Positions 35,033-43,422 of a stretch of DNA of 43,647 nt are shown one piece after another. Made by a program: the position numbers and the translations under genes. The notes under the pieces are model-generated. The model did no database searches. It was not told the origin of the DNA and was given only the letters and a program-made list of their open reading frames with translations. Every line of letters starts with the position of its first letter. The stretch's first letter is position 1. The stretch spans positions 1-43,647 of the forward strand of contig NZ_JAEK01000043.1 in assembly GCF_000518865.1 (NCBI RefSeq), given 5' to 3'. Origin of the DNA: Bacillus sp. J37 (lineage in GTDB: Bacteria > Bacillota > Bacilli > Bacillales > Bacillaceae).

Positions 35033-36517
35033 TCAGGAAATACTTCTTCTTAACGACCATTTATCAAGCTTGAGAAGTTCGACTTCTCCATCTGAAAAAA
35101 ATTCAATTCCCTTTGAATGTTCATCAGGATAAATTCTTGCCGTCATGACTTTCTCTCCATTTTGGATAAAAACCTCTAGTGATGATTTATCCAAAAACAA
35201 TGTAAGCTGTAATTTCCCTTTATTTAGTTCAACTGGTGCTTTTCGTTCACCACCAGGTCCTTTTCCAGAGTAATCACGGTTAAGAGTCAATTTTTGATTT
35301 TGACAGTCAAACGTTAACACTGTTTTTTCGGTACTTGCTGTGTCCATACGAAGATTGATCCCGAATTGCGATGCTTGCTTCATATCAAGTAATACATTCA
35401 ACTCTAAACAATCTCCATCAACACCTTCAAAAATTCTGCTTCCATCCATTAACACATTAGAATACGAAACCTGATTAAAACGCAGAGTTTCCAATTCCGG
35501 AGCAGGAACACATTTCACACGATGCTCTTCAATAGACATGATACGCGGGATCGTAATAGCTCCTGCCCAATCATGCTCTTGTTCCGGCATCTCACTTTCC
35601 CACATTGCCATCCAACCAACTAAAACCCTTCTTCCAAGATGATCTACTGTTGTCTGTGGTGCATAAAAATCAAACCCGTAGTCTAAGAGCTGAAACTGAT
35701 CAAATTGGAATTTCCCCTGTTGCAAATCCAACTTCCCCAACACATAAACCGATTGATGCAAATTGTGATATATATCCCCCTCGGGTTTCACCCCCTGTGG
35801 TGACATGACTAACACATCCTGCCCAGATAGAGAAAACAAATCAGGACACTCCCACATATAGCCCATATTCCCAGTTCCTCTTGCCATCACATTAACAAAT
35901 TCCCATTTTAATAAATCTGGTGAACGATAAAGCAATGCCTGCCCAATTCGCTCTTTTGTTTGTGAACCTAACACACAGTAGTAATAATCTCCTTCTTTCC
36001 AAACCTTTGGATCTCTAAAATGAAATGGATGTATATCACCAGAAGGTGCTGCTTCTATCACAGGATTTTCCGCAATTTTTTCAAAATGAATACCATCGTC
36101 ACTAACAGCCAGACATTGGACTTGTTTCAAATCCTTGTCCTGGTCAGGGCCTGTCCACCTATTCCCTGTATAAAACAGAAATAATTTTTCATCTTTTTCA
36201 ATCGCACTCCCTGAAAAACACCCATCAATATCATACGGCTCACTTGGAGCTAAAGCGATCGGGAGGTGTTCCCAATGAACCAAATCCTTGCTTTTAACAT
36301 GTCCCCAGTACATCGGACCCCATTCAGGTGAATATGGGTGATGCTGATAAAACAGATGGTACTCCCCATTAAACATTGAAAATCCATTTGGATCATTCAT
36401 CCAGTTTGCTTGCGGCATAACATGATATTGCAAACTCCACTCATGATCAGACACACTTTTCTTATACTTGTTCAGTTCTTCATGCGCTTTCTCTATCATT
36501 TCTTGGTGCTTGTTCAT
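35033..36517 (-). CDS. GH32 beta-fructofuranosidase (sucrase/fructo-oligosaccharide hydrolase)
   Basis: 494 residues. The five-blade propeller motifs are present: WMNDPNG (39-45, nucleophile Asp42), FRDPK (167-171, transition-state Asp169) and WECPDLF (222-228, acid/base Glu224). A C-terminal beta-sandwich follows from about 345. No signal peptide, so cytoplasmic. Sequence type matches sucrose-6-phosphate hydrolases, but the operon encodes an ABC importer and no PTS permease, so the substrate is likely unphosphorylated sucrose or short fructans. It lies 30 bases after the YesL-like gene. Confidence 0.9.
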   Translation of the reverse strand: MNKHQEMIEKAHEELNKYKKSVSDHEWSLQYHVMPQANWMNDPNGFSMFNGEYHLFYQHHPYSPEWGPMYWGHVKSKDLVHWEHLPIALAPSEPYDIDGCFSGSAIEKDEKLFLFYTGNRWTGPDQDKDLKQVQCLAVSDDGIHFEKIAENPVIEAAPSGDIHPFHFRDPKVWKEGDYYYCVLGSQTKERIGQALLYRSPDLLKWEFVNVMARGTGNMGYMWECPDLFSLSGQDVLVMSPQGVKPEGDIYHNLHQSVYVLGKLDLQQGKFQFDQFQLLDYGFDFYAPQTTVDHLGRRVLVGWMAMWESEMPEQEHDWAGAITIPRIMSIEEHRVKCVPAPELETLRFNQVSYSNVLMDGSRIFEGVDGDCLELNVLLDMKQASQFGINLRMDTASTEKTVLTFDCQNQKLTLNRDYSGKGPGGERKAPVELNKGKLQLTLFLDKSSLEVFIQNGEKVMTARIYPDEHSKGIEFFSDGEVELLKLDKWSLRRSIS

Positions 36518-36546
36518 GATTCACACTCTCCCATCGATATGACCCT

Positions 36547-37236
36547 TTACGATAATGCTTGCTTGACCTTCAAATAGTAACTATAGAAGGAAGAAAAGGA
36601 GATAAATGCAATGAGAGACATCGAAAAGAAAGGAATTAATGGAGGTACCTTAACTAAACTTGTATATCCGATTAACAAACTACTTAATACAATAATAACC
36701 GTTAAAATAGGCCTTCCTACAGTTAAAATAAGGGCATTTTTCAATGTACCTAGTACAGTCATATTATAGTGAGCATTCACAGAAAAATAGTTAATCGTTA
36801 CAACAAACAACATGATTCCCATCATAAGAAATACCATGAACAGAATGACATTTTTTTGACTGAAATAATAATAATCGACCAACCATATCATCCAGAGTAA
36901 AGACATGATACATCCTGCCACAAAGCTTTTCTTATAATTCTCTTTATAAAATCTTATAAAACCACTAAATAACGGAGGTTGATCTTCTTTCATGACCAGC
37001 CACTCTCTAACGGAAGAAAAAAGTGCAGCTGTTGAAGGGAATAACATAATCGGAGCGAGTATAAATAGAAGCAAACATAAGACCAGAACAACACCCATAT
37101 CTTCTGCAAATAGTAGAATAAAGCTAATGATCATGATTGGGAGATTACTTAGAAACCATAAGATATTTATCATTCCCAGCCTCATGATCCATACACTAAG
37201 ATAATGAAGACCACCCACAATTCCGGATTCTCTCAA
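36547..37236 (-). CDS. YesL-family (DUF624) membrane protein
   Basis: 229 residues from a TTG start that lies 8 bases after GGAGG; a longer frame to 37281 would place the ribosome binding site inside the gene. About five hydrophobic helices and a basic C-terminus. YesL-like proteins accompany CUT1 sugar transporters in many Bacilli; their role is unknown, perhaps assembly of the permeases. It lies between the permease and hydrolase genes of the operon. Confidence 0.78.
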   Translation of the reverse strand: MRESGIVGGLHYLSVWIMRLGMINILWFLSNLPIMIISFILLFAEDMGVVLVLCLLLFILAPIMLFPSTAALFSSVREWLVMKEDQPPLFSGFIRFYKENYKKSFVAGCIMSLLWMIWLVDYYYFSQKNVILFMVFLMMGIMLFVVTINYFSVNAHYNMTVLGTLKNALILTVGRPILTVIIVLSSLLIGYTSLVKVPPLIPFFSMSLIAFISFSSFYSYYLKVKQALS

Positions 37237-37343
37237 TTCATTCACCTCCAAGAAAAAGATATACAGGTTTACAAACTCCAAGTACCATTCTTTAGCACCT
37301 AAAGGATGTAAACCTTGTAATCAACTAAAACGTCATTTCTTTA

Positions 37344-38162
37344 CTACTTAACGGCCCCTTCTGCCACACCTTTAATAATTTGCTTTTGCGCAAAGAAATA
37401 ACCAATAATAACCGGAATAATCGCCAATGTTAAACCGGCTAAAGCCAAATGCCATTGTTTTGTATACTGTCCAAAGAAAAAGAACATTTTCAAAGGAATC
37501 GTAGCACTTGATTCACCTAAAATTAACGATGGCAATAAGTAATCATTCCAAATCCAAATGACATTAAGGATTGCAACAGTAACTGAGATTGGTTTTAGCA
37601 ATGGAAAAATGATAAACCAAAAGACTTGAAACTTATTTGCTCCATCCACGATAGCAGCTTCATCAAGAGATTTTGAGATCCCTGTCATTGCTCCGTGGTA
37701 TAGGAAGATTGATAAGCTGCAACCAAAGCCCAAATACATAAAGATTAGGCCGGCTTGATTCAACATATTTGCACTACCGAATAGTGACACAAGCGGGATC
37801 ATGACAGATTGGAAAGGAATAAGCATTGCAGCCACAAACACTAATAGCAAGACTGAACTAAGCTTACTTTTATTACGGGCTAAAGCATATCCTGCCATTG
37901 AAGAGAAAATGACAATAACAGCGATACTACAAACCGAAATGATCAAAGAGTTCACAAGTGAATTAACAAAATCCAAATCATCAAATGCACGAACAAAGTT
38001 TTCTGTTGCTAATGCTTCAGGGAAACTGAGAACACTCATAAAGATTTCTTTCTTCGTTTTAAAAGCATTAACAAGCATTAAGTAAAACGGTGAGAGCCAT
38101 AGTAGTCCGAGCAAGAGACCAACTATTTCAATTAAAAATAAATTACGTTTATTGCTCTTCAT
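37344..38162 (-). CDS. CUT1 sugar ABC transporter permease (MalG class)
   Basis: 272 residues, six membrane helices, EAA loop KSLDEAAIVDGANKFQVFWFIIFPLLKP. Its C-terminus (IIKGVAEGAVK) is typical of MalG-class permeases. Its ATG overlaps the stop of the partner permease by one base (TAATG), so translation is coupled. It pairs with the MalF-class permease to import sucrose-like or fructo-oligosaccharides. No ATPase gene is nearby. Confidence 0.9.
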   Translation of the reverse strand: MKSNKRNLFLIEIVGLLLGLLWLSPFYLMLVNAFKTKKEIFMSVLSFPEALATENFVRAFDDLDFVNSLVNSLIISVCSIAVIVIFSSMAGYALARNKSKLSSVLLLVFVAAMLIPFQSVMIPLVSLFGSANMLNQAGLIFMYLGFGCSLSIFLYHGAMTGISKSLDEAAIVDGANKFQVFWFIIFPLLKPISVTVAILNVIWIWNDYLLPSLILGESSATIPLKMFFFFGQYTKQWHLALAGLTLAIIPVIIGYFFAQKQIIKGVAEGAVK

Positions 38163-39022
38163 TACATGTCAACCTCCCGTTTCTTGTTGTAATAAACCTG
38201 TGTAATAGCAATTAATGCAACAATAACAAAGAACACAACAGCCTTTGCTTGACCTAAAGCCATCTCATTACTAGTAAAAGCCGTCTTTACGATATCCATC
38301 GCCACCATTTGCGTTGAATCAAATGGACCACCATTTGTTAATGATAAGTTCTGATCATAAATCTTAAATGAGTTTGATAATGTTAAAAACATACTAACTG
38401 TAAAAGCAGGTGCAACAAGCGGGAACGTAATGTTTTTAAATCGTTGCAAACTGTTCGCTCCATCAATTTGCGCTGCTTCAATTAAATCATGTGGAATACT
38501 TTCTAAATAGGCGATATAAATTATCATGATATAACCGGCCATTTGCCAGCATGTTAAAATAACCAATCCCCAGAAACCTGTATTTGTTGTTGACAGCCAA
38601 CCACTTAATGCTTCTATTCCAAGGGCCTTTCCAATGTCATCAAACACACTTATAAAAATAAACTGCCAAATGAATCCAAGAATTAACCCACCGATTAAGT
38701 TAGGCATAAAGAACACTGTACGCAAGAAATTATTCGATTTTATATTTCTAGTAACTAATATCGCTAGACCTAAACCTAGTGCATTTAACAATATAACAGT
38801 TACGACTGAAAACTTAATAGTAAACCATAAGGCTGACCGAAAACTCTCGTCCTGGAATACTCTAATGTAATTTTCAAATCCTAAAAACTGAGATGCATTT
38901 AGTCCATTCCAGTCTGTAAACGAATAGTAAATTCCAATGATTAATGGCACAATAACAACCAGCCCTAAACCTAGTAATACCGGTGACAAAAATAACCAGA
39001 ATGATAAATCTCGATTTCGCAT
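38162..39022 (-). CDS. CUT1 sugar ABC transporter permease (MalF class)
   Basis: 286 residues, six membrane helices, EAA loop HDLIEAAQIDGANSLQRFKNITFPLVAP, and the TNGGPFDSTQM segment usual in MalF-class permeases of this group (compare MsmF). It starts 151 bases after the binding-protein gene; the gap holds a strong hairpin. Ribosome binding site GGAGGGATTAGC before ATG. Confidence 0.9.
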   Translation of the reverse strand: MRNRDLSFWLFLSPVLLGLGLVVIVPLIIGIYYSFTDWNGLNASQFLGFENYIRVFQDESFRSALWFTIKFSVVTVILLNALGLGLAILVTRNIKSNNFLRTVFFMPNLIGGLILGFIWQFIFISVFDDIGKALGIEALSGWLSTTNTGFWGLVILTCWQMAGYIMIIYIAYLESIPHDLIEAAQIDGANSLQRFKNITFPLVAPAFTVSMFLTLSNSFKIYDQNLSLTNGGPFDSTQMVAMDIVKTAFTSNEMALGQAKAVVFFVIVALIAITQVYYNKKREVDM

Positions 39023-39126
39023 GCTAATCCCTCCAAAATTGTTTCTACATAAGACTTCACTACAAGATAGCTTCTCAGGGATTTTTAAAACCTAAATAAT
39101 AAACGGGTATCTACTATTTGAAATAA

Positions 39127-39160
39127 CAGCTAACAAAGCACTCACACGCTTTGCTAGCTG
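39127..39160 (-). terminator. Intercistronic hairpin after the binding-protein gene
   Basis: Near-perfect 13-bp stem CAGCTAACAAAGC / GCTTTGCTAGCTG with a short loop. The minus-strand tail TTATTTC is a weak T-run, so partial termination or 3' protection of the binding-protein message is likely. Confidence 0.6.
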
Positions 39161-39173
39161 CTTTTAGCTTTTA

Positions 39174-40469
39174 TTATTTTCGTTTTTCTTCCCATTTCTT
39201 AATTGAATTCGTTTCAAGTTCTTCCCAAGTCATTTCACCACTAAGGTATTTTTGCATGTTAGCTCCAAGATCATCTCCCCAAGCACTAGGGTAGCCTAGG
39301 AACACCCATCCAATTGTTTTCCCTGCTGATGCATACTCATAAATCTCTTTTGAAATAGGATCTGAAATTTTTGATGTATCATACCCTTCATATGCAGGGA
39401 TAAATTTAAAGTCGTTCAATACTGCTTCTTTACCAGTGTCAGATGTGTACAACCAATCTAAGAAATCTTTAGAAGCTTGTACGGTTTTTTCATCACTGTT
39501 GCTATTTACAGCCCAATAGTTAGGGATACCTACTGGAAGGCTGCCTTCAAATCCTTCAACCGGAATTGGTAAAATGCCGACATTGTTCTCTGCAAATTCA
39601 GAGTCCATTTCGTAAACTGATGGATAGATCCAGTTTCCTTGTTGAATGATTGCCACTTGCTCTAAAGAGAAGTACTCTTCAACTTGTTGTGAATAATCAA
39701 GACTTAATGAAGGCTGAACAGAGTATTTGTTCTGTAAATCAAGCATTTTTTGCATTTCAGAGCCTTTTTCAAAACCTACTGTTTCAGCATTGAATGCTTC
39801 TAAAACGTCATGATTAAATTCCGGAGCGAAGTATACATTTGCAAGGTGGTTACCGACTACCCACTTTTCTTTAGCAGGTAATGCAAATACAGCTTCAATA
39901 CCTAAATCATCTTTTTTGCTATCTAATGTTTTTACTGCTTTTTCTAAATCTTCATATGTTAAAATTTCTTCCGGATTAATTCCCGCTTTTTCAAACATAG
40001 CTTTGTTATAGATAAGACCATAACCCTCTTGGTTAAATGGTAATCCTAATACTTTCTCACCTTCAGTTACGGCAGTTAAGGTACCTTCTAGAGCTGCTTC
40101 AGCAGATTTTGTATCCGATAAATCCGTTAGATACTCTTTAAATTGATCTGCCTCAGAAGGACCGGCAATACTGAAGATTTCTGGTTCTTCACCTGATGAA
40201 AATTGAGATTTTAATGAACTAATATAATCTGTTCCACCACCAACACTTGTGATGTTAATGTTCACGCCAGGATTTTCTTCTTCATACTTCTCTGCTAATG
40301 CATTGAATTGTTCATTAAACTCGACTTTCCCTTGGAAAATATCAATTGTGATTTGATCCTCTGAAGCTGCACCGTTACCAGCGTCCCCACCAGATCCACA
40401 ACCAGCCAAAAGTAATCCAGATACCGCTAAAGTTGAAACTAATTTAGAATATAACTTTTTACTCTTCAT
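39174..40469 (-). CDS. CUT1 sugar-binding lipoprotein, first gene of the fructoside operon
   Basis: 431 residues from the ATG of MKSKKLYSK, which follows AGGAGTG; the in-frame extension upstream lacks a site. Lipobox LAGC (21-24) is followed by a Gly/Ala/Asn linker and an SBP_bac_1 fold: ITIDIFQGKVEFNEQFNALAEKYEEEN, PFNQEGYGLIYNKAMFEKAG, QQGNWIYPSVYEMD. It captures the sugar imported by the two permeases. The GH32 gene below suggests sucrose or fructo-oligosaccharides. Expression starts at 40649-40677 with cre and operator-like sites. Confidence 0.9.
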   Translation of the reverse strand: MKSKKLYSKLVSTLAVSGLLLAGCGSGGDAGNGAASEDQITIDIFQGKVEFNEQFNALAEKYEEENPGVNINITSVGGGTDYISSLKSQFSSGEEPEIFSIAGPSEADQFKEYLTDLSDTKSAEAALEGTLTAVTEGEKVLGLPFNQEGYGLIYNKAMFEKAGINPEEILTYEDLEKAVKTLDSKKDDLGIEAVFALPAKEKWVVGNHLANVYFAPEFNHDVLEAFNAETVGFEKGSEMQKMLDLQNKYSVQPSLSLDYSQQVEEYFSLEQVAIIQQGNWIYPSVYEMDSEFAENNVGILPIPVEGFEGSLPVGIPNYWAVNSNSDEKTVQASKDFLDWLYTSDTGKEAVLNDFKFIPAYEGYDTSKISDPISKEIYEYASAGKTIGWVFLGYPSAWGDDLGANMQKYLSGEMTWEELETNSIKKWEEKRK

Positions 40470-40614
40470 CCTGTTCACTCCTATAAAGTAGATAAAATTT
40501 GATGCAACCGCTTGCCTAAACTGATGAAAAATGTTGTAATAATAATAACTTGCAGCATTTGGCTCATTTATATACATGTTATTTTCTTCTGTTAGTCTTT
40601 TTTTCTATCAATTT

Positions 40615-40629
40615 TAGAAAGCGTTTAAT
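40615..40629. promoter_or_regulatory. cre site in the leader of the fructoside operon
   Basis: TAGAAAGCGTTTAAT has the cre core AAAGCGTTT and lies about 20 bases below the predicted start point, where CcpA blocks elongation. Confidence 0.6.
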
Positions 40630-40648
40630 GTAAATGCTTACAGAGGTT

Positions 40649-40677
40649 ATTGTACTACCTCCCTATAATTGTGTCAA
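40649..40677 (-). promoter_or_regulatory. Sigma-A promoter of the fructoside operon
   Basis: Perfect -35 TTGACA (40672-40677), 17-bp spacer, -10 TACAAT (40649-40654, five of six). Confidence 0.82.
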
Positions 40678-40687
40678 ACGTTTTCAT
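40672..40687 (-). promoter_or_regulatory. LacI-type operator over the -35 of the fructoside operon
   Basis: Minus strand ATGAAAACGTTTGACA merges an AAAACGTTT operator core with the -35 TTGACA. The same arrangement with one base changed covers the -35 of the divergent regulator gene. Confidence 0.6.
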
Positions 40688-40751
40688 AAAGTTTTTTTCA
40701 AATTCTTTTCTAAAAACCCCCTACATCTCTTATATATCTAATCCTCTCTTT

Positions 40752-40797
40752 AATCGTTTTTATATAAATTTTCATTTTTATATGAAAACGATTGACA
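40752..40797. promoter_or_regulatory. Paired LacI-type operators at the divergent regulator promoter
   Basis: AATCGTTTT (40752-40760) and its exact inverse AAAACGATT (40785-40793) have centres 34 bp apart, about three helix turns. The right copy reads ATGAAAACGATTGACA and includes the -35 of the plus-strand regulator gene, mirroring the site at 40672-40687. Confidence 0.6.
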
Positions 40798-40821
40798 TAT
40801 TTTCTTTCTATATGATATGTT
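40792..40821 (+). promoter_or_regulatory. Promoter of the divergent LacI regulator gene
   Basis: Perfect -35 TTGACA (40792-40797), 18-bp spacer, -10 TATGTT (40816-40821). Confidence 0.6.
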
Positions 40822-40870
40822 TCCAATAATTATTTTATAGCTTTTAAAAAAAGTTATAGGTAAAACATTT

Positions 40871-40887
40871 TTGCAATCGCTTTCTAA
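40871..40887. promoter_or_regulatory. cre-like site in the regulator leader
   Basis: TTGCAATCGCTTTCTAA; its complement AGAAAGCGATTGCA fits the cre consensus well. It lies below the predicted start of the regulator gene. Confidence 0.45.
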
Positions 40888-40958
40888 TTTACATTTACAA
40901 GTTACAGTATATTCGATATAAATAATGTAGGGATTTCATTTTAAAGGGGTTTAAAAAG

Positions 40959-41948
40959 ATGGCAAGCATCAAAGATGTAGCAGAGCTGGCTGGGGTTTCC
41001 ATTACAACCGTCTCACGAGTACTAAATAGCAGAGGATATATCGGGAGCGAGACTCGTCAGAAGGTTGAAAAGGCAATGGAACAATTAGATTACCATCCAA
41101 ATCAAATAGCTCGAGCACTATTAAAAAATCAATCTTATTTAATCGGCGTCATTGTACCAGATCTAAGTCATCCACTATTTTCAGAATTAATTAATTGGAT
41201 TGAGGCGTACGCCAATGAAAGAAATTACAAAATTCTTGTTTGCAACTCTCTACAAGATTCAGATAAAGAAGCAAATTATATTAGTATGCTTAGACAAAAC
41301 AGGGTTGATGGCATTATCATGTGCAGCCATTCTCTAGAAATTGAATCTTATTTGAAAGTATCTATGCCAATCGTTTCATTTGATCGAATTATTTCATCTT
41401 CCATTTCCTATGTTGCAGGTGATAATTACAAAGGTGGAGAAATTGCAACTAAACACTTAATTGAAAACGGATGCAAAAACCTGCTTCACATTTCAGGTCC
41501 CCTGAAATACGACTTGTTGCCAAATAGGAGAAGCGATGCTTTTCAATTGACATGCATGAAAAACAATATTCATTTCACTATTATCGAAGGCGCTCACATT
41601 AAAGCTGCATTCCAGGATAATTGGGATTTTATTGAACAGGTAATATCACCACAGTTAGGAAATTATGATGGTGTTTTTTGCAGTAACGATATCATGGCAT
41701 ATACCCTCTATGTATACGCCACAAGAAATGGAATAAAAGTACCTGAACAACTAAAAATAATAGGCTACGATTATCATAGTTTTACACGTCTAATGCAGCA
41801 CCCGAAACTTACAACAGTTAAACAGCCTTTGGATCGCATTGGTAAAGCCCTTTGTTCTGCATTAATTGATCAGATTGAAAGCAAAAAAACAGATTTTGTC
41901 AACAACACTGTTGTTGATGTTGAATTGATTCACGGCGATACAACATAA
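40959..41948 (+). CDS. LacI-family regulator of the fructoside operon (ScrR/SacR-like)
   Basis: 329 residues. HTH is SIKDVAELAGVSITTVSRVLNSRGYIG, with hinge HPNQIARALLKNQS; the effector domain has VAGDNYKGGEIATKHLIENGC and GVFCSNDIMAYTLYVYATRNG. This combination resembles sucrose and fructo-oligosaccharide operon repressors. It is transcribed divergently from the binding-protein gene, and shared operator-like sequences on both -35 boxes predict control of both promoters. Ribosome binding site AAAGGGG, followed by ATG 10 bases later. Confidence 0.87.
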   Translation: MASIKDVAELAGVSITTVSRVLNSRGYIGSETRQKVEKAMEQLDYHPNQIARALLKNQSYLIGVIVPDLSHPLFSELINWIEAYANERNYKILVCNSLQDSDKEANYISMLRQNRVDGIIMCSHSLEIESYLKVSMPIVSFDRIISSSISYVAGDNYKGGEIATKHLIENGCKNLLHISGPLKYDLLPNRRSDAFQLTCMKNNIHFTIIEGAHIKAAFQDNWDFIEQVISPQLGNYDGVFCSNDIMAYTLYVYATRNGIKVPEQLKIIGYDYHSFTRLMQHPKLTTVKQPLDRIGKALCSALIDQIESKKTDFVNNTVVDVELIHGDTT

Positions 41949-41956
41949 CTTACATG

Positions 41957-41984
41957 AGGTTGACAAAATGGGTCGGCCTTTTTT
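41957..41984 (+). terminator. Terminator of the divergent regulator gene
   Basis: Stem AGGTTGAC / GTCGGCCT (two G-U pairs) followed by TTTTTT, nine bases after the stop. Confidence 0.75.
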
Positions 41985-42038
41985 GGTTTAATCCTCTACT
42001 TCCCTTCTGAACCCATGTAATAACTCCCCTACCTCCTT

Positions 42039-42046
42039 CATATATT
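42039..42046 (+). promoter_or_regulatory. Possible sigma-K -10 element
   Basis: CATATATT fits the sigma-K -10 pattern CATANNNT about 40 bases before the DUF2642 gene, but no -35 AC at ideal spacing is clear. Confidence 0.2.
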
Positions 42047-42086
42047 GAACTGTTCAAATAGTCAACAAAGGAGTGAAATCATCATC

Positions 42087-42305
42087 ATGAATCAACAAAC
42101 CCCTTCTTTTGTTAGTCACGTCGATCCGTATGTGTATCAAACTCTTCAAGGTATCACAGGTGCTTTCGTTGTTGTCCAAACAATCCGCGGATCAGTTTCC
42201 GGTAAGCTTAAAACGGTTATGCCTGACCATATTGTTGTCGAATCCGGAGGTTCTCCTTTCTATATTCGTACTCAACAAATTATCTGGGTTATCCCAAAAG
42301 GGTAA
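42087..42305 (+). CDS. DUF2642 family protein (YuzF-like)
   Basis: 72 residues from ATG at 42087; AAGGAG lies 13 bases upstream, somewhat far, but no nearer start exists in frame. The chain is a single small beta-rich domain: LQGITGAFVVVQTIRGSVSGKLKTVMPDHIVVES, then FYIRTQQIIWVIPKG. DUF2642 proteins occur in spore-formers and several sit beside coat genes. It ends 12 bases before the manganese catalase start, so the two form an operon, which suggests a spore-coat or oxidative-defence role. Function is not established. Confidence 0.75.
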   Translation: MNQQTPSFVSHVDPYVYQTLQGITGAFVVVQTIRGSVSGKLKTVMPDHIVVESGGSPFYIRTQQIIWVIPKG

Positions 42306-42317
42306 AGGAGGAGTACG

Positions 42318-43214
42318 ATGTTTAAACGTGAAAACAAAATGCTGATTGCCCTGCCTGTCCCCGAACACGGAGATCCTAATGCAGCTGCTGCCGTACAGGA
42401 GCTGTTAGGTGGGAAATTCGGTGAAATGTCCACACTTAACAACTATATGTATCAATCTTTTAATTTCCGGAGAAAAGATAAGCTAAAACCATTTTATGAC
42501 CTTGTAGCCAGTATTACAGCAGAAGAATTTGGTCATGTTGAACTTGTTTCCAACACGATCAATCTCTTATCAAAGGGTAACACCTTTTATACAGGAGACC
42601 CTGATGTCACTCCTTTACGAGAAGGAAAAGACAGCAGAAACACTCTTCACTTTATCGCTACAGCTCAAACCGCCTTAGCCGCTGATTCAATGGGGCGCCC
42701 ATGGAATGGTGACTATGTTTTTAGTAGCGGAAACCTGGTACTTGACTTACTTCATAACTTCTTCCTTGAAGTAGGTGCAAGAACTCATAAAATGAGAGTC
42801 TATGAAATGACCGAGCATGAAACAGCCAGAGAAATGATTGGATACTTGCTAGTCCGCGGCGGTACACATGTTTTAGCCTATGCCAAGGCGCTGGAAATCG
42901 CAACCGGCGTAGATGTCAAAAAGATGGTCCCGATCCCTGATCTATCCAACCGAAAATTTGATCATGCCCGCAAGTTTGAGGATCAAGGACTGGGTAATAT
43001 CCTTTATACATGGAATGATGTAGGGGATTATGCTGATATAAGACAAATTTGGAAAGGCACGAATCCTGAAAGCGGAGATCGACTCACTGTAAAAGAGGGA
43101 GCTCCAAAAGGGGCACCAATTCCGAACTTAGAAGAATTACCTGAGGAATTTGCACCTGGAATTGACCGGGATGATTATGAAAAAATCGCGAAGCGACTAA
43201 TGGAAAATCTTTAG
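42318..43214 (+). CDS. Manganese (non-haem) catalase
   Basis: 298 residues of the ferritin-like four-helix fold. It disproportionates hydrogen peroxide at a dimanganese centre. Expected ligands are all present: Glu36, Glu70 and His73 (EEFGHVE), Glu151 (FFLEVGARTHK) and His184 (RGGTHVLAYAKAL), with spacing equal to that of the Lactobacillus enzyme. B. subtilis relatives YdbD and YjqC are associated with sporulation; a spore-coat location is likely. Ribosome binding site AAAGGAGG. Downstream 43215-43340 is very A+T-rich, with no gene and no clear terminator, and then the group II intron begins. Confidence 0.93.
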   Translation: MFKRENKMLIALPVPEHGDPNAAAAVQELLGGKFGEMSTLNNYMYQSFNFRRKDKLKPFYDLVASITAEEFGHVELVSNTINLLSKGNTFYTGDPDVTPLREGKDSRNTLHFIATAQTALAADSMGRPWNGDYVFSSGNLVLDLLHNFFLEVGARTHKMRVYEMTEHETAREMIGYLLVRGGTHVLAYAKALEIATGVDVKKMVPIPDLSNRKFDHARKFEDQGLGNILYTWNDVGDYADIRQIWKGTNPESGDRLTVKEGAPKGAPIPNLEELPEEFAPGIDRDDYEKIAKRLMENL

Positions 43215-43339
43215 GTTGAGCTTTTATTTACTATTTTTCTATTTTATTTTCTATTATTTGAATTTATTTATTGTTCCATCTCATTTATTTTCGATTTTCC
43301 AGATTTATTCACTTTTCGGGAATTTCCGACAAAATTTGA

Positions 43340-43422
43340 TGATCGAGTAGAGGGAAAATAATCTAATTATTTTCGCCCCTCTCACACCACCGTACGTACG
43401 GTTCCGTATACGGCGGTTCAAT
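43340..43422 (-). mobile_element. Group II intron 3' end (domains V-VI)
   Basis: Minus strand after the maturase stop reads GAACCGCCGTATACGGAACC, then GTACGTACGGTGGTGTGAGA, then a hairpin GGGCGAAAATAAT / ATTATTTTCCCTC (domain VI), ending CTACTCGAT. This arrangement is that of bacterial group II introns. The exon junction is near 43345. Confidence 0.8.
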
